64,000 nt of DNA, from positions 164,279 to 228,278 of the forward strand of contig JAIXYO010000046.1 of assembly GCA_027490215.1 (NCBI GenBank). The letters run 5' to 3'. This DNA is from Rubrivivax sp. GTDB lineage: Bacteria; Pseudomonadota; Gammaproteobacteria; Burkholderiales; Burkholderiaceae_C. Numbering within the stretch: position 1 is the first letter of the stretch; each line of letters opens with the position of its first letter. The notes below the pieces were generated by a model that worked only from the letters and a program-made list of their open reading frames with translations, did not search any database and had not been told where the DNA came from. Below are positions 30,622 to 40,858 of this stretch, piece by piece. The translations under genes were made by a program, and so were the position numbers.

Positions 30622-31368
30622 ATGACTGTAAGCATGCGTGAAATGCTGGAAGCCGGCGTCCACTTCGGACACCAAACCCGCTTCTGGAACCCCAAGATGG
30701 CCCCGTACATCTACGGCCATCGCAACAAGATTCACATCATCAATCTTGAAAAGACCCAGCCTCTTTTCAACGATGCGATGAAGTTTCTCCGGCAACTCGC
30801 CGCCAAGCGCGGCACCGTGCTGATGGTCGGCACCAAGCGCCAAGCGCGCGAGGTGGTTGCCCTCGAAGCGCAGCGCGCCGGCATGCCGTATGTCGACCAG
30901 CGCTGGCTCGGCGGCATGCTGACCAACTTCAAGACAGTCAAGGGCTCGCTCAAGCGCCTGAAGGACATGCAGGCCCAGATCGAGGCTGGCACCGAAATCC
31001 GCATCAAGAAGGAAGCGCTGATGTTCCAGCGCGAGCTCGCGAAGCTGGAAAAGGACATCGGCGGCATCCAGGACATGAATGCGCTGCCCGACGCCTTGTT
31101 CGTCATCGACGTTGGTTACCACAAGATCGCCATCGCAGAGGCCAACAAACTCGGCATACCGGTGGTCGGTGTGGTCGATTCGAACCATTCGCCGCTGGGC
31201 ATCGACTATGTGATCCCCGGCAACGACGACTCGGCCAAGGCTGTTGCACTGTATGCCAAGGCCGTCGCCGATGCGGTGCTCGAAGGCAAGGCCAATTCTT
31301 CGAATGAAGTGGTCCAGGCCGTGGCTGCTGAAGGTGACGAGTTCGTTGAGGTCAGCGAAGCGCACTGA
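30622..31368 (+). CDS. rpsB: 30S ribosomal protein S2
   Basis: The product is 248 residues beginning [20 protein letters not shown], with the conserved S2 segments [17 protein letters not shown] and [13 protein letters not shown] throughout. S2 is a late-assembling protein of the small subunit. The ATG at 30622 has GGAG nine bases upstream. It heads the long rpsB-tsf-pyrH-frr-uppS-cdsA-dxr-rseP-bamA run and is followed by an attenuator hairpin. Confidence 0.99.
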   Translation: MTVSMREMLEAGVHFGHQTRFWNPKMAPYIYGHRNKIHIINLEKTQPLFNDAMKFLRQLAAKRGTVLMVGTKRQAREVVALEAQRAGMPYVDQRWLGGMLTNFKTVKGSLKRLKDMQAQIEAGTEIRIKKEALMFQRELAKLEKDIGGIQDMNALPDALFVIDVGYHKIAIAEANKLGIPVVGVVDSNHSPLGIDYVIPGNDDSAKAVALYAKAVADAVLEGKANSSNEVVQAVAAEGDEFVEVSEAH

Positions 31369-31399
31369 GCCGCAGATCGCCTCACCGATGTGAGATCCA

Positions 31400-31425
31400 A
31401 AGGGGCTGCTACAGCCCCTTTTTTT
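31400..31425 (+). terminator. Intrinsic terminator/attenuator between rpsB and tsf
   Basis: AAGGGGCT and AGCCCCTT form an 8-bp stem with a 5-base loop, followed immediately by five more Ts. It lies 31 bases after the rpsB stop and 64 before tsf. A partial terminator here would make rpsB transcripts more abundant than the downstream genes. Confidence 0.85.
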
Positions 31426-31488
31426 AATGTTTGAGCCTCATGCGGTCGCACGCCGTGCGCATACCGCAGAACTTATGGAGAACATGAA

Positions 31489-32406
31489 ATGACCGCAATC
31501 ACTGCAAGCATGGTGGGCGAGTTGCGCGCGAAGACCGACGCGCCGATGATGGAATGCAAAAAGGCGCTGACCGAGGCTGGCGGCGATATGGAGCGCGCTG
31601 AGGAACTGTTGCGCGTCAAGCTCGGCAGCAAGGCTGGCAAGGCCGCCTCGCGTGTCACCGCCGAAGGCGTGATCGTTTCGGCCGTGGTGGGCAACGCCGG
31701 CGCGCTGGTTGAAGTCAACTGCGAAACCGACTTCACCTCGAAGAACGACATGTTCATGGCGATGGCGAATGCCTGCGCGCAGCTGGTCGCAGAGAAGAAC
31801 CCTGCCGACGTGGCCGCTTTGTCGGCACTGTCTTACTCGCAGGACGGCTACGGACCAACGCTCGAGGATGTGCGCAAGGGCCTGATCGGCACGATCGGCG
31901 AGAACATGTCGATCCGCCGCTTCAAGCGCTACGAAGGCGCCAAGCTCGCCAGCTACCTGCACGGAACGCGCATTGGCGTGATGGTCGAGTTCGAGGGCGA
32001 CGACGTGGCTGCAAAGGACGTGGCGATGCACGTGGCGGCGATGAAGCCAGTCGCGCTGCAATCGAGCGACGTGCCCGCCAAGTTGATCGAAACCGAGCGT
32101 TCGGTGGCGACGCAGAAGGCTGCTGAAGACGCCGAAAAGGCCAAGGCCGAAGGCAAGACGCCGCAGTCGGCCGAGATCGTCTCCAAGCGCATCGAAGGGT
32201 CGGTTGCCAAGTTCCTGAAGGAAGTCAGCCTGTTCAACCAGGCCTTCGTGAAGAACGACAAGCAGACCGTCGAGCAGATGCTCAAGGAGAAGGCTACGGT
32301 TGTGAAGGGCTTTACCCTGTACGTGGTCGGTGAAGGCATCGAGAAGAAGGTTGACGACTTCGCGGCCGAGGTGGCTGCGCAGGTCGCTGCGGCGAAGGGC
32401 GCCTGA
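31489..32406 (+). CDS. tsf: Elongation factor Ts
   Basis: The product is 305 residues. It has the N-terminal UBA-like domain ([24 protein letters not shown]), the core with the EF-Tu-contacting TDFTSKND motif, a coiled-coil insertion rich in Ala, Glu and Lys, and a C-terminal module. EF-Ts exchanges GDP for GTP on EF-Tu. The start is the ATG at 31489; the gene is 90 bases before pyrH. Length is normal. Confidence 0.99.
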   Translation: MTAITASMVGELRAKTDAPMMECKKALTEAGGDMERAEELLRVKLGSKAGKAASRVTAEGVIVSAVVGNAGALVEVNCETDFTSKNDMFMAMANACAQLVAEKNPADVAALSALSYSQDGYGPTLEDVRKGLIGTIGENMSIRRFKRYEGAKLASYLHGTRIGVMVEFEGDDVAAKDVAMHVAAMKPVALQSSDVPAKLIETERSVATQKAAEDAEKAKAEGKTPQSAEIVSKRIEGSVAKFLKEVSLFNQAFVKNDKQTVEQMLKEKATVVKGFTLYVVGEGIEKKVDDFAAEVAAQVAAAKGA

Positions 32407-32495
32407 CGCCATCCAGGCCCGCCGATTTGCCTGGGTCGGCGGGTGGGCCCGGTTTAGACTCTCTGCCTATCTCGGCCGCACAGGAAAACCACTAC

Positions 32496-33206
32496 ATGCC
32501 CGCTTACAAGCGCATCCTGCTCAAGCTGTCTGGCGAAGCCCTGATGGGCGAAGATGCCTACGGCATCAACCGCGCGACCATTGTCCGGATGGTGCGTGAG
32601 GTCCAGGAAGTGACCTTGATGGGTTGCGAAGTGGCGGTTGTGATCGGCGGAGGCAACATCTTTCGCGGTGTCGCTGGCGGCTCGGTCGGCATGGACCGTG
32701 CCACCGCCGACTACATGGGCATGCTGGCCACCGTGATGAATGCGCTGGCTCTGGCAGACACCATGCGTCAGGAGGGCATGACCGCCCGTGTGATGTCAGC
32801 GATCGGCATTGAGCAGGTGGTCGAGCCTTATGTGCGGCCGAAGGCGTTGCAGTATCTCGAAGAAGGGAAGATCGTCATCTTCGCCGCCGGTACCGGCAAT
32901 CCTTTCTTCACCACCGATACCGCAGCCGCACTGCGTGGAGCCGAGATCGGTGCCGAGATCGTGCTGAAGGCGACGAAGGTGGACGGCGTCTACACCGCCG
33001 ATCCGAAAAAGGATCCCAGCGCCACCCGTTATTCGGAGATCACCTTCGACGAGGCGATCATGCGAAACCTGCAGGTGCTGGATGCGACAGCGTTTGCGTT
33101 GTGCCGCGACCAGAAGCTGCCGATCAAGGTATTCAGCATTTTCAAGCCGGGCGCCTTGAAGCGCGTGGTGCAGGGTGAGGACGAGGGGACGCTCGTCCAT
33201 GTGTGA
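32496..33206 (+). CDS. pyrH: UMP kinase
   Basis: The product is 236 residues of the amino acid kinase fold, with [14 protein letters not shown] at the N-terminus, IGGGNIFRG, and the nucleotide-binding [19 protein letters not shown]. PyrH phosphorylates UMP to UDP and is allosterically controlled by GTP and UTP. The ATG at 32496 follows CAGGAAA. The upstream open frame is non-conserved and excluded. frr follows after 45 bases. Confidence 0.98.
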   Translation: MPAYKRILLKLSGEALMGEDAYGINRATIVRMVREVQEVTLMGCEVAVVIGGGNIFRGVAGGSVGMDRATADYMGMLATVMNALALADTMRQEGMTARVMSAIGIEQVVEPYVRPKALQYLEEGKIVIFAAGTGNPFFTTDTAAALRGAEIGAEIVLKATKVDGVYTADPKKDPSATRYSEITFDEAIMRNLQVLDATAFALCRDQKLPIKVFSIFKPGALKRVVQGEDEGTLVHV

Positions 33207-33251
33207 AACCGCTAGCAGCTATTCAAGCAGCGACATCAGCAGGACAGGGCG

Positions 33252-33812
33252 ATGAGCATTGCCGAGATCAAGAAGAACGCCGAGCAGAAGATGGGCCGCT
33301 CGGTCGAGGCTTTCAAGAACGAATTGCACAAGATCCGCACCGGGCGTGCGCATCCGGGCATCCTCGACCAGGTGCATGTTGATTACTACGGCTCGCCGGT
33401 GCCAATCAGCCAGGTGGCCAACGTGAGCCTGCTCGACGCCCGTACGATCAGTGTCCAGCCGTGGGAAAAGGGCATGGGCGCGAAGATCGAGAAGGCCATT
33501 CGCGAAAGCGACCTGGGCCTGAACCCGTCGTCGCAGGGTGACCTGATCCGGGTGCCGATGCCTGCACTGAGCGAGGAGCGTCGCCGGGACCTGACCAAGA
33601 TCGTCCGCAACGCGGGCGAAGACGCTCGCATCGCCGTGCGCAATCTGCGTCGCGATGCCAACGACCACGCGAAGCGGTTGCTGAAGGACAAGGAGATTTC
33701 CGAGGACGATGAGCGCCGCTCCCTTGACGAGATGCAGAAGCTGACCGATCGCACGATCGCAGAAATCGATCGTCTGGTGGCGGCGAAAGAAGCGGAAGTG
33801 ATGGCCGTATGA
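33252..33812 (+). CDS. frr: Ribosome recycling factor
   Basis: The product is 186 residues, all of it conserved [18 protein letters not shown], the segment ending in PWEKGM, and the long C-terminal helices with [22 protein letters not shown], with EF-G, splits the post-termination ribosome. It lies between pyrH and uppS as in most proteobacteria. The start is the ATG at 33252. Confidence 0.99.
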   Translation: MSIAEIKKNAEQKMGRSVEAFKNELHKIRTGRAHPGILDQVHVDYYGSPVPISQVANVSLLDARTISVQPWEKGMGAKIEKAIRESDLGLNPSSQGDLIRVPMPALSEERRRDLTKIVRNAGEDARIAVRNLRRDANDHAKRLLKDKEISEDDERRSLDEMQKLTDRTIAEIDRLVAAKEAEVMAV

Positions 33813-33860
33813 CGCCAGCCCCGCTTTGCGCGATGCTCAGCCCCTGAGGTGCCATATTCA

Positions 33861-34604
33861 GTGAGCGCTCTGCCGAATGCCACGGAGGTTCCGCGTCACA
33901 TCGCTATCGTGATGGATGGCAATGGCCGTTGGGCAAAGAGCCGGTTCAAGCCGCGCTTTCTCGGGCACAAGCAGGGTGTCGACACGCTGGTGAACACGGT
34001 GCTGGCCTGCGCTGATCGCGGCGTCGAGTACCTCACTGTCTTCGCGTTTTCGTCGGAGAACTGGAAGCGCCCGAATGACGAAGTCTCCGGGTTGATGTCG
34101 CTGGTGCTGCTGGCGGTGTCGAAGTACCTTGGCGTGATGCACAAGAACGGTGTCCGGGTACGCATCGTGGGCGACCGCACCGACATCGCGGCACATGTCC
34201 GCGAGGCTTGGGACCATGCCGAAAACAGCACCAAGCACAACACCCGCATCACCCTGTCGGTCGCCTTCAATTACGGCGGTCGATGGGACGTGGTCCAGGC
34301 CTGCCAGCGGGCGATCCGCGCCGGCATCAGTGCAGACGATCTGGATGAGGCCACGCTCAGCCGATTCATGGCGCTGAGCCACGCGCCTGATCCTGATCTG
34401 TTCATTCGCACGGGTGGTGAGCTTCGTATCAGCAACTTTCTGCTCTGGCAGGCTGCCTACTCCGAGCTTTGTTTTTCCGATTGCCTGTGGCCTGAGTTCG
34501 GTGAAGCCGAGCTTGACGCGGCATTGGCAGAGTACGCGCGCCGCGACCGGCGATTCGGGGCCATCAAGGACGCGCATGCGGCCGAACTGCCGATCGCGCG
34601 CTGA
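33861..34604 (+). CDS. uppS: Undecaprenyl diphosphate synthase
   Basis: The product is about 247 residues with the cis-prenyltransferase motifs HIAIVMDGNGRWAKSR (catalytic Asp), FAFSSENWKRP and RTGGELRISNFLLWQ. UppS makes the C55 lipid carrier for peptidoglycan and O-antigen synthesis from IPP and FPP. I prefer GTG at 33861 because GAGG ends 11 bases upstream; another GTG at 33849 would overlap that site and add four residues. It is followed by cdsA after two bases. Confidence 0.97.
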   Translation: MSALPNATEVPRHIAIVMDGNGRWAKSRFKPRFLGHKQGVDTLVNTVLACADRGVEYLTVFAFSSENWKRPNDEVSGLMSLVLLAVSKYLGVMHKNGVRVRIVGDRTDIAAHVREAWDHAENSTKHNTRITLSVAFNYGGRWDVVQACQRAIRAGISADDLDEATLSRFMALSHAPDPDLFIRTGGELRISNFLLWQAAYSELCFSDCLWPEFGEAELDAALAEYARRDRRFGAIKDAHAAELPIAR

Positions 34605-34606
34605 CC

Positions 34607-35443
34607 ATGCTGAAGCAACGAATCATCACTGCCCTGGTGCTGCTGGGCGTGTTTCTTCCCGCGCTGTTTGCCCCCGTGCCGTTGCCATTTGCGGTGCTCA
34701 CGGTGCTGTTCATTGCTGCGGCCGGCTGGGAGTGGGTGCGGCTCAACGGCGGCGCCTCGCTGCCTGCCATTGCTTTCGCGGTGTTGCTGGGCGGGGCGTG
34801 TGCGTTGGCTCTGGGCGCCGGCTGGGTGAGCAGCGCCCCGTCGTCCGCCTGGTGGCTGGCGATGGGGGTGTGGGTGCTGGGCGGTGCCTGGTCATTGAAG
34901 GTCGGCCCTGCGGGATGGGGCTTGCTGCCTCAGGGCCTGCGCTGGGCGCTGGGCCTGGTTGGCCTGTGGCTTGCCTGGTTGGCGATGGCCGATGCGCGCA
35001 CCGTCGGCATCAATTTCATCCTTTCGGTGTTCAGCCTGGTCTGGATGTCCGACATCGCGGCCTACTTTGGCGGTCGGGCATTTGGCCGGCGCAAGCTGGC
35101 CTTGGCGATCAGCCCCGGCAAGAGCTGGGAAGGTGTGTGGAGCGGCATGTTGGGCGTGCTGTTCCTGGCGGGGCTGTGGATGGCGGCCGACCGCACCTGG
35201 TCGATGGACTCGCCAAGCCTCTTTACCCATCTGTACCTTCACCATGGTCTGGCCGGCCTTGTGCTGGTGTGCGTGTTCCTGGTGGCCATGGGGGTGGTTG
35301 GCGATCTGGTGGAGTCGCTGGTCAAGCGCAATGCCGGGGCCAAGGACAGCAGCGGTTTGCTGCCGGGCCATGGCGGCGTGCTGGATCGAGTCGATGCGTT
35401 GTTGCCGGTGTTTCCACTGGCCCTGGCCCTCACCTCCATCTGA
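34607..35443 (+). CDS. cdsA: Phosphatidate cytidylyltransferase
   Basis: The product is 278 residues with about eight hydrophobic segments and the CDP-alcohol signature near the C-terminus (VKRNAGAKDSSGLLPGHGGV, then LDRVDAL). CdsA makes CDP-diacylglycerol, the branch point for all phospholipids, in the inner membrane. It starts two bases after uppS, and dxr begins 12 bases downstream, so the three are tightly coupled. Confidence 0.96.
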   Translation: MLKQRIITALVLLGVFLPALFAPVPLPFAVLTVLFIAAAGWEWVRLNGGASLPAIAFAVLLGGACALALGAGWVSSAPSSAWWLAMGVWVLGGAWSLKVGPAGWGLLPQGLRWALGLVGLWLAWLAMADARTVGINFILSVFSLVWMSDIAAYFGGRAFGRRKLALAISPGKSWEGVWSGMLGVLFLAGLWMAADRTWSMDSPSLFTHLYLHHGLAGLVLVCVFLVAMGVVGDLVESLVKRNAGAKDSSGLLPGHGGVLDRVDALLPVFPLALALTSI

Positions 35444-35455
35444 CCACCGCGTGAT

Positions 35456-36658
35456 ATGAAAAAGCACGAACCACCCCGCATGCGTGTGTGCATCTTGGGA
35501 TCGACCGGATCGATCGGTACCAGCACGCTGGATGTGCTGTCGCGTCACCGCGACCGCTACGAGGTCTTCGCGCTGACCGCGCAACGCCGTATCGATGAGC
35601 TACTGGCGCAATGTCTAGCCTGGACACCCCGCTTTGCGGTGCTGCCGGATGCCGCCTCGGCGCAGACGCTGCAGGCGAAACTGCGCGATGCAGGCAGCGC
35701 CACCGCGGTGCTCGTTGGGGCGCAGGCGCTGTGCGAGCTGGCGTCGCACCCCGATGTCGATGCGGTGATGGCGGCGATCGTTGGTGCGGCTGGATTGCCG
35801 CCGTGTCTGGCTGCCGCACGCGCGGGCAAGCGGCTGATGCTGGCGAACAAGGAGGCCTTGGTTGTCGGAGGCGCTCTGTTCATGACAGCGGTGCGAGAGG
35901 GTGGGGCACAGCTGCTACCGATCGACAGCGAGCATTCAGCGATCTTTCAGTGCCTGCCCGAAGACCGCAGTCGCTGGGCCGCGCGGATTGATCACATCAT
36001 CCTGACGGCTTCCGGCGGCCCGTTCCGCACTCGTGAGCTGGGCACACTGGCCAGCGTGACGCCAGATCAAGCCTGTGCGCATCCCAACTGGGTGATGGGC
36101 CGAAAGATTTCGGTCGATTCCGCGACCATGATGAACAAGGCGCTCGAAGTCATCGAAGCGCGCTGGCTGTTCGACCTGACCCCGGAGCAGATCAAGGTGG
36201 TCATCCACCCCCAGAGCATCGTGCATTCGATGGTGGTGTGCCGCGACAACTCCGTGCTGGCGCAACTGGGCACCCCCGACATGCGGGTGCCGATCGCCTA
36301 TGGACTGTCATTCCCCGAGCGCATGGAATCGGGCGCAGACCTGCTCGACTTCCCGTCGCTGGCGGCACTGAGCTTTGAGCCGCCAGACATGCATCGCTAC
36401 CCGGGCCTGCCGCTGGCCTGGGAGACACTGCGCGCGCCAGAAGGCAGCACAGCGGTGCTGAACGCAGCCAACGAGGTGGCTGTGGCCGCCTTTCTGGCAG
36501 GGAGCATCGGGTTCGATCAGATCCACAACGTCAACGCCAGTACGCTCGAATCCGTGCTGCCGCAGCGCGATGAGTGCGTCTCGGTTGAGGGTTTGATTGC
36601 ACTCGACGTGCGTGTGCGCCGTGCCGCGTCGCAATGTGTGGAGCGCATCGCTCGATGA
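35456..36658 (+). CDS. dxr: 1-deoxy-D-xylulose 5-phosphate reductoisomerase
   Basis: The product is 400 residues: an N-terminal NADPH-binding Rossmann motif (ILGSTGSIGTSTLDVL), the catalytic LLPIDSEHSAIFQCL, and SGGPFR and NWVMGRKISVDSATM. Dxr catalyses the committed step of the MEP pathway, in which IspG (also in this window) acts later. The ATG at 35456 gives eight extra residues before MRVCILG; the ATG at 35480 is an alternative. The stop overlaps rseP (ATGA). Confidence 0.97.
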   Translation: MKKHEPPRMRVCILGSTGSIGTSTLDVLSRHRDRYEVFALTAQRRIDELLAQCLAWTPRFAVLPDAASAQTLQAKLRDAGSATAVLVGAQALCELASHPDVDAVMAAIVGAAGLPPCLAAARAGKRLMLANKEALVVGGALFMTAVREGGAQLLPIDSEHSAIFQCLPEDRSRWAARIDHIILTASGGPFRTRELGTLASVTPDQACAHPNWVMGRKISVDSATMMNKALEVIEARWLFDLTPEQIKVVIHPQSIVHSMVVCRDNSVLAQLGTPDMRVPIAYGLSFPERMESGADLLDFPSLAALSFEPPDMHRYPGLPLAWETLRAPEGSTAVLNAANEVAVAAFLAGSIGFDQIHNVNASTLESVLPQRDECVSVEGLIALDVRVRRAASQCVERIAR

Positions 36659-38022
36659 TCACGGTGCTTGCATTCCTGTTGACGCTCGGCGTATTGATCG
36701 TCGTGCATGAGTACGGTCATTACCGAGTCGCTGTGGCCTGTGGCGTCAAGGTGCTGCGCTTTTCAGTGGGGTTCGGTCGGGTCATCTGGCGACGTCAGGC
36801 CACACCCGACAGCACCGAATTCGTCGTCTCGATGCTGCCGTTGGGCGGCTATGTCCGCATGCTCGACGAGCGCGAGGCGCCGGTGGATTCGGCTCAACTC
36901 GCCCATGCGTTCAACCGCCAGTCACTTTGGAAGCGCTCGGCCATCGTCGCGGCGGGCCCGATCGCCAACCTGCTGCTCGCGGTGATCTTGTACGCCGGCG
37001 CCCACTGGATCGGCATGGACGAGCCGAAGGCGGTGCTCGGTGCGCCCGTGGCCGACAGCATTGCCGAGCGGTCTGGCCTGCGGGCAGGTGATTGGGTCCA
37101 GTTCAGTTCGACCGATGGCAGCGAATGGGCCGAGGTGCGGTCGATGACCGATCTGGTCTGGCACTTGACGCAAGCTGTCCTGCACGGCGAGGCATTGCAA
37201 CTGCGCGTCGCCGACGCCAATGGTCAGCACGAGCGCAGCTTTGTGCTTGAACTCGATGGACTGGGCAGCCGGGATGTCGATGCCCAATTGATTCGACGGA
37301 TCGGGTTGGGCGGTGCCTACGCCGAGCCCGTCATGGGTCAGATCAAGCCGGGCGGCCCTGCAGAGGCGGCAGGACTGCGTGCAGGCGACCGGGTGCTGTC
37401 AGTCGATGGCAAGGCCATAGCCGACGCGTCGAGCCTGCGCGAACTGATCCGATCCAGTGGATCCGCGGCTGTCATCACGCCTCAGCAGTGGTTGGTGGAG
37501 CGCGGATCGCAGCGTTTGCAGTTCGATGTCGAGCCGGCGCTGGTGGCTGACGGCGAGCGTCGAGTCGGGCGCATCGAAGCGTTCATCGGCGGGCCGCCGG
37601 AAATGGTCCTCGTGCGCTATGGCTTCCTTGACGGCTTGTCGCAAGCGGTGAGCCGCACCGCAGAAATGGCATCGCTGACGCTGAAGATGTTTGGCCGCAT
37701 GGTGATTGGCGAGGCTTCGCTGAAGAATCTCACTGGCCCACTGACCATTGCCGATTACGCGGGGCAGTCCGTGCGTGTGGGGCTGGCCTATTACCTTGGA
37801 TTTCTTGCCGTGGTCAGCATCAGTCTTGGCGTATTGAATCTGCTGCCGCTGCCGATGCTCGATGGCGGCCACCTCATGTACCATCTTTTCGAAGCGGCGA
37901 CGGGGCGCCCTGTGTCCGGGTTGTGGCTGGAACGCCTGCAACGCGGCGGTGTGGCCATCATGCTGATGATGATGTCCATCGCGCTATTCAACGACGTGGT
38001 CCGCCTCGTGGGCCTGCCTTAA
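36655..38022 (+). CDS. rseP: Site-2 intramembrane zinc protease RseP
   Basis: The product is 455 residues. The zinc motif HEYGH is in the first transmembrane helix (His about 18 and 22). Two PDZ domains fill the periplasmic middle (one with IKPGGPAEAAGLRAGDRVLSV). The C-terminal helix carries NLLPLPMLDGGHL with the third zinc ligand. RseP cuts anti-sigma factor RseA and remnant signal peptides. I start at the ATG at 36655, which overlaps the dxr stop. bamA follows after eight bases. Confidence 0.96.
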   Translation: MITVLAFLLTLGVLIVVHEYGHYRVAVACGVKVLRFSVGFGRVIWRRQATPDSTEFVVSMLPLGGYVRMLDEREAPVDSAQLAHAFNRQSLWKRSAIVAAGPIANLLLAVILYAGAHWIGMDEPKAVLGAPVADSIAERSGLRAGDWVQFSSTDGSEWAEVRSMTDLVWHLTQAVLHGEALQLRVADANGQHERSFVLELDGLGSRDVDAQLIRRIGLGGAYAEPVMGQIKPGGPAEAAGLRAGDRVLSVDGKAIADASSLRELIRSSGSAAVITPQQWLVERGSQRLQFDVEPALVADGERRVGRIEAFIGGPPEMVLVRYGFLDGLSQAVSRTAEMASLTLKMFGRMVIGEASLKNLTGPLTIADYAGQSVRVGLAYYLGFLAVVSISLGVLNLLPLPMLDGGHLMYHLFEAATGRPVSGLWLERLQRGGVAIMLMMMSIALFNDVVRLVGLP

Positions 38023-38030
38023 TCTTCCTT

Positions 38031-40346
38031 ATGCGACCCATCTTGCGATTCATTTCCTGTCTGACGTCGTTTCGAAACTGCCTGCTTTCCGTGTTTCTCG
38101 CGATCGGTCTTCTCGGCGCAAACGCATGGGCGGTTGAGCCTTTCCAACTGACAGACATCCGCGTGGAGGGCCTGCAACGCACCGAAGCGGGCACCGTGTT
38201 CGCATCCCTGCCGTTTCGCATCGGTGACAGCTACACAGACGAAAAGGGTGTGGCGGCGCTGCGTGCGTTGTTTGCCACCGGGTTGTTCAAGGATGTGCGC
38301 ATCCAGATCGCTGGATCGGTCGTCGTGGTGGTGGTCGAGGAGCGTTCGATCATCAGCGCCATCGATTTTGTCGGCACCAAGGAGTTTGAGAAAGAAGCGC
38401 TGATCAAGGCGTTGAAGGATTTCGGCGTCGGCGAGGGCCAGCCGTTCGACAACGCGCTGGCAGACCGCGCCGAGCAGGAGCTCAAGCGCCAGTACCTGAC
38501 TCGCAGCCTGTATGGCGTGGAAGTCACCACCAAGGTCACTCCACAGGAACGCAACCGAGTCAACGTGACCTTCAACGTGGTCGAAGGTTCTGTTGCCCGA
38601 ATCCGGGAGATTCGCGTCCTGGGCAGCCGGGACTTCAGCGAGAAGGAACTCAAGGCTCTCTTCGAGCTTGATGAGACCGGTTTGCTTTCGTTCTACACCA
38701 AGTCTGACCGCTACTCGCGCACGAAGCTGAATGCCGACATTGAAACGCTGAAGGCTTGGTATCTGAACCGTGGCTACCTCGAATTCAGCATTGAATCGAC
38801 GCAGATTGCCATCTCGCCTGACAAGCAGGACATCTCGATCACCTTCAACATCAAGGAAGGTCAGTTGTACACCGTCACCGCAGTCAAGCTGCAAGGCCAG
38901 TACCTGTCCAAGGAAGAGGAGTTCAAGGCGCTGGTCACGATCAAACCCGGGCAGATCTATCGGGCTGAGGAGGTCGCGGCTACAACCAAGGCGTTCACCG
39001 AGAAGTTCGGCACCTTTGGCTATGCATTCGCCCGCGTCGAGGCGCGCCCGGAGATCGACCGCGTCAATGGCCGTGTCGAGCTCGTTTTGCAGGCAGACAC
39101 CCAGCGGCGTGTCTACGTGCGGCACATCAACGTGGCGGGCAACACGAAAACCCGCGACGAAGTGGTCCGCCGAGAGTTTCGGCAGTTCGAGTCGTCCTGG
39201 TACGACGCTCCCAAGATCAAGTTGTCTCGCGACCGCGTTGACCGGCTTGGCTTCTTCAGTGACGTCACCATCGACAACAACGAAGTTCCCGGCACCTCCG
39301 ATCAAGTCGATCTGACCGTGTCGATCAAGGAGAAGCCGACCGGCAACATCCTGCTCGGCGCTGGATTCTCAAGCGCGGATAAGGTGTCTTTCACTGCGTC
39401 AGTCAAACAGGAAAACGTGTTCGGCACCGGAAACTTCCTGGGTATCGAATTCAACACCAGCAAATCGCAGCAGACCATTTCGGTGAGCACGGTTGATCCG
39501 TACTTCACGGAAGACGGCATCTCACGCGCGGTCGATGTTTTCTATCGCACAGCGCAACCCCTCAACAGTCAGGGCGAGAACTACAAGCTGATAACGCCGG
39601 GGGGATCGATCCGTTTCGGGGTGCCTTTCAGCGAATACGACACGGTGTTTTTCGGCGTGGGACTCGAACAGACCGAAATCCGTGGCAGCAACAACCTGCC
39701 AGATACCTACTTCCGTTACCGCGAACAGTTCGGCCAGAAAAGCACCGCGATTCCATTCTCCATTGGCTGGACGCGCGACGGCCGTGACAGTGCGCTCGTG
39801 CCGACCACTGGGCGCATGTATCGAGTGAACATTGACAGCAGTTTCCTGGCCGATCAGCGCTATGTGCGTGCCGACCTCCAGTTGCAGCAGTACTTCACAC
39901 CGTTCCGGCGTGTCACCCTCGGCATCAACGCAGAACTGGGTTACGGCCGCGGCCTGGGCAACAAGCCTTACCCGATTTTCAAGAACTTCTTCGGCGGAGG
40001 GCTTGGCACGGTGCGCGGCTTCGACCAGGGCTCGTTGGGGCAGGTCGATAACCTCGGTGCGTACCTCGGCGGCACTCGACGCCTCAACATCAACACCGAG
40101 CTGTACCTGCCATTCCCTGGCACCGGCAATGATCGGACACTGCGCTGGTTCACTTACCTGGACGTCGGCAATGTGTGGGGGGTGGATGACAGATTGAGCG
40201 TCGACAGTCTGCGCGCGTCGATCGGCATCGGCTTCAGTTGGGTGTCCCCGGTTGGGCCTATCAAGATCAGCTATGGCTCGCCGATCAAGAAAGAGCCAAC
40301 GGATAGAATCCAGCGTCTTCAATTTCAACTCGGGACTGCGTTTTGA
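38031..40346 (+). CDS. bamA: Outer membrane protein assembly factor BamA
   Basis: The product is 771 residues. It has a signal peptide (cleavage near ANAWA, about 34), five POTRA domains (about 37-420, the first with IRVEGLQRTEAGTVF) and a 16-strand barrel ending in an aromatic residue (QLGTAF). The barrel holds the conserved GGGLGTVRGFDQGSLG loop region. BamA inserts beta-barrel proteins into the outer membrane; partners BamB and BamD are encoded in this window. The stop shares one base with the skp start. Confidence 0.98.
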   Translation: MRPILRFISCLTSFRNCLLSVFLAIGLLGANAWAVEPFQLTDIRVEGLQRTEAGTVFASLPFRIGDSYTDEKGVAALRALFATGLFKDVRIQIAGSVVVVVVEERSIISAIDFVGTKEFEKEALIKALKDFGVGEGQPFDNALADRAEQELKRQYLTRSLYGVEVTTKVTPQERNRVNVTFNVVEGSVARIREIRVLGSRDFSEKELKALFELDETGLLSFYTKSDRYSRTKLNADIETLKAWYLNRGYLEFSIESTQIAISPDKQDISITFNIKEGQLYTVTAVKLQGQYLSKEEEFKALVTIKPGQIYRAEEVAATTKAFTEKFGTFGYAFARVEARPEIDRVNGRVELVLQADTQRRVYVRHINVAGNTKTRDEVVRREFRQFESSWYDAPKIKLSRDRVDRLGFFSDVTIDNNEVPGTSDQVDLTVSIKEKPTGNILLGAGFSSADKVSFTASVKQENVFGTGNFLGIEFNTSKSQQTISVSTVDPYFTEDGISRAVDVFYRTAQPLNSQGENYKLITPGGSIRFGVPFSEYDTVFFGVGLEQTEIRGSNNLPDTYFRYREQFGQKSTAIPFSIGWTRDGRDSALVPTTGRMYRVNIDSSFLADQRYVRADLQLQQYFTPFRRVTLGINAELGYGRGLGNKPYPIFKNFFGGGLGTVRGFDQGSLGQVDNLGAYLGGTRRLNINTELYLPFPGTGNDRTLRWFTYLDVGNVWGVDDRLSVDSLRASIGIGFSWVSPVGPIKISYGSPIKKEPTDRIQRLQFQLGTAF

Positions 40347-40858
40347 TGAACAGGTTATCTTTCAATGCGTTGGCTGCCTCTTTGCTGGTCTTCGCTGCGT
40401 GTCACGTCCAGAGCCAGGAAGTCAAGATCGGTTATGTGAACAGCGACCGTGTGCTGCGTGAGGCCAATCCGGCAAAGGCTGCACAAGCCAAGTTGGAAGC
40501 CGAGTTTTCAAAGCGGGACAAGGAAATGGGCGAGATCGCCGGCAGACTGAAAGCGGCCAGCGAGAAGTTCGACAAAGACGCACCGACCTTGTCCGAATCG
40601 GAGCGCGGCAAGCGCCAGCGGGATCTGGTCGATCAGGACCGCGAATTTCAGCGCAAACGCCGCGAGTTCCAGGAAGATCTGACGCAGCGCAAGAACGAAG
40701 AGCTGTCAGCCGTCGTCGAGCGTGCGAACAAGGTCATCAAGCAGATCTACGAGACCGAAAAGTACGACCTGATCCTGCAGGAAGCAGTATTTGCCGGTCC
40801 GAAGATCGACATCACCGACAAGGTGGTCAAGGCGCTGAATGCACAGGGCGCAAAGTGA
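40346..40858 (+). CDS. skp: Periplasmic chaperone Skp (OmpH)
   Basis: The product is 170 residues: a signal peptide (cleavage probably near VQSQ, about 22-24), the start strand [14 protein letters not shown], then a long charged coiled coil rich in Glu, Lys and Arg. Skp forms a trimer that holds unfolded outer-membrane proteins for BamA. The signal contains FAAC, but the residue three before Cys is not typical of a lipobox. The last 20 bases overlap lpxD. Confidence 0.93.
   Translation: MNRLSFNALAASLLVFAACHVQSQEVKIGYVNSDRVLREANPAKAAQAKLEAEFSKRDKEMGEIAGRLKAASEKFDKDAPTLSESERGKRQRDLVDQDREFQRKRREFQEDLTQRKNEELSAVVERANKVIKQIYETEKYDLILQEAVFAGPKIDITDKVVKALNAQGAK

Noticed and set aside
34414..35454. 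346-codon open frame overlapping uppS and cdsA
   Set aside because: It is a shifted frame over two well-conserved genes, common in GC-rich DNA, with no recognisable domain.
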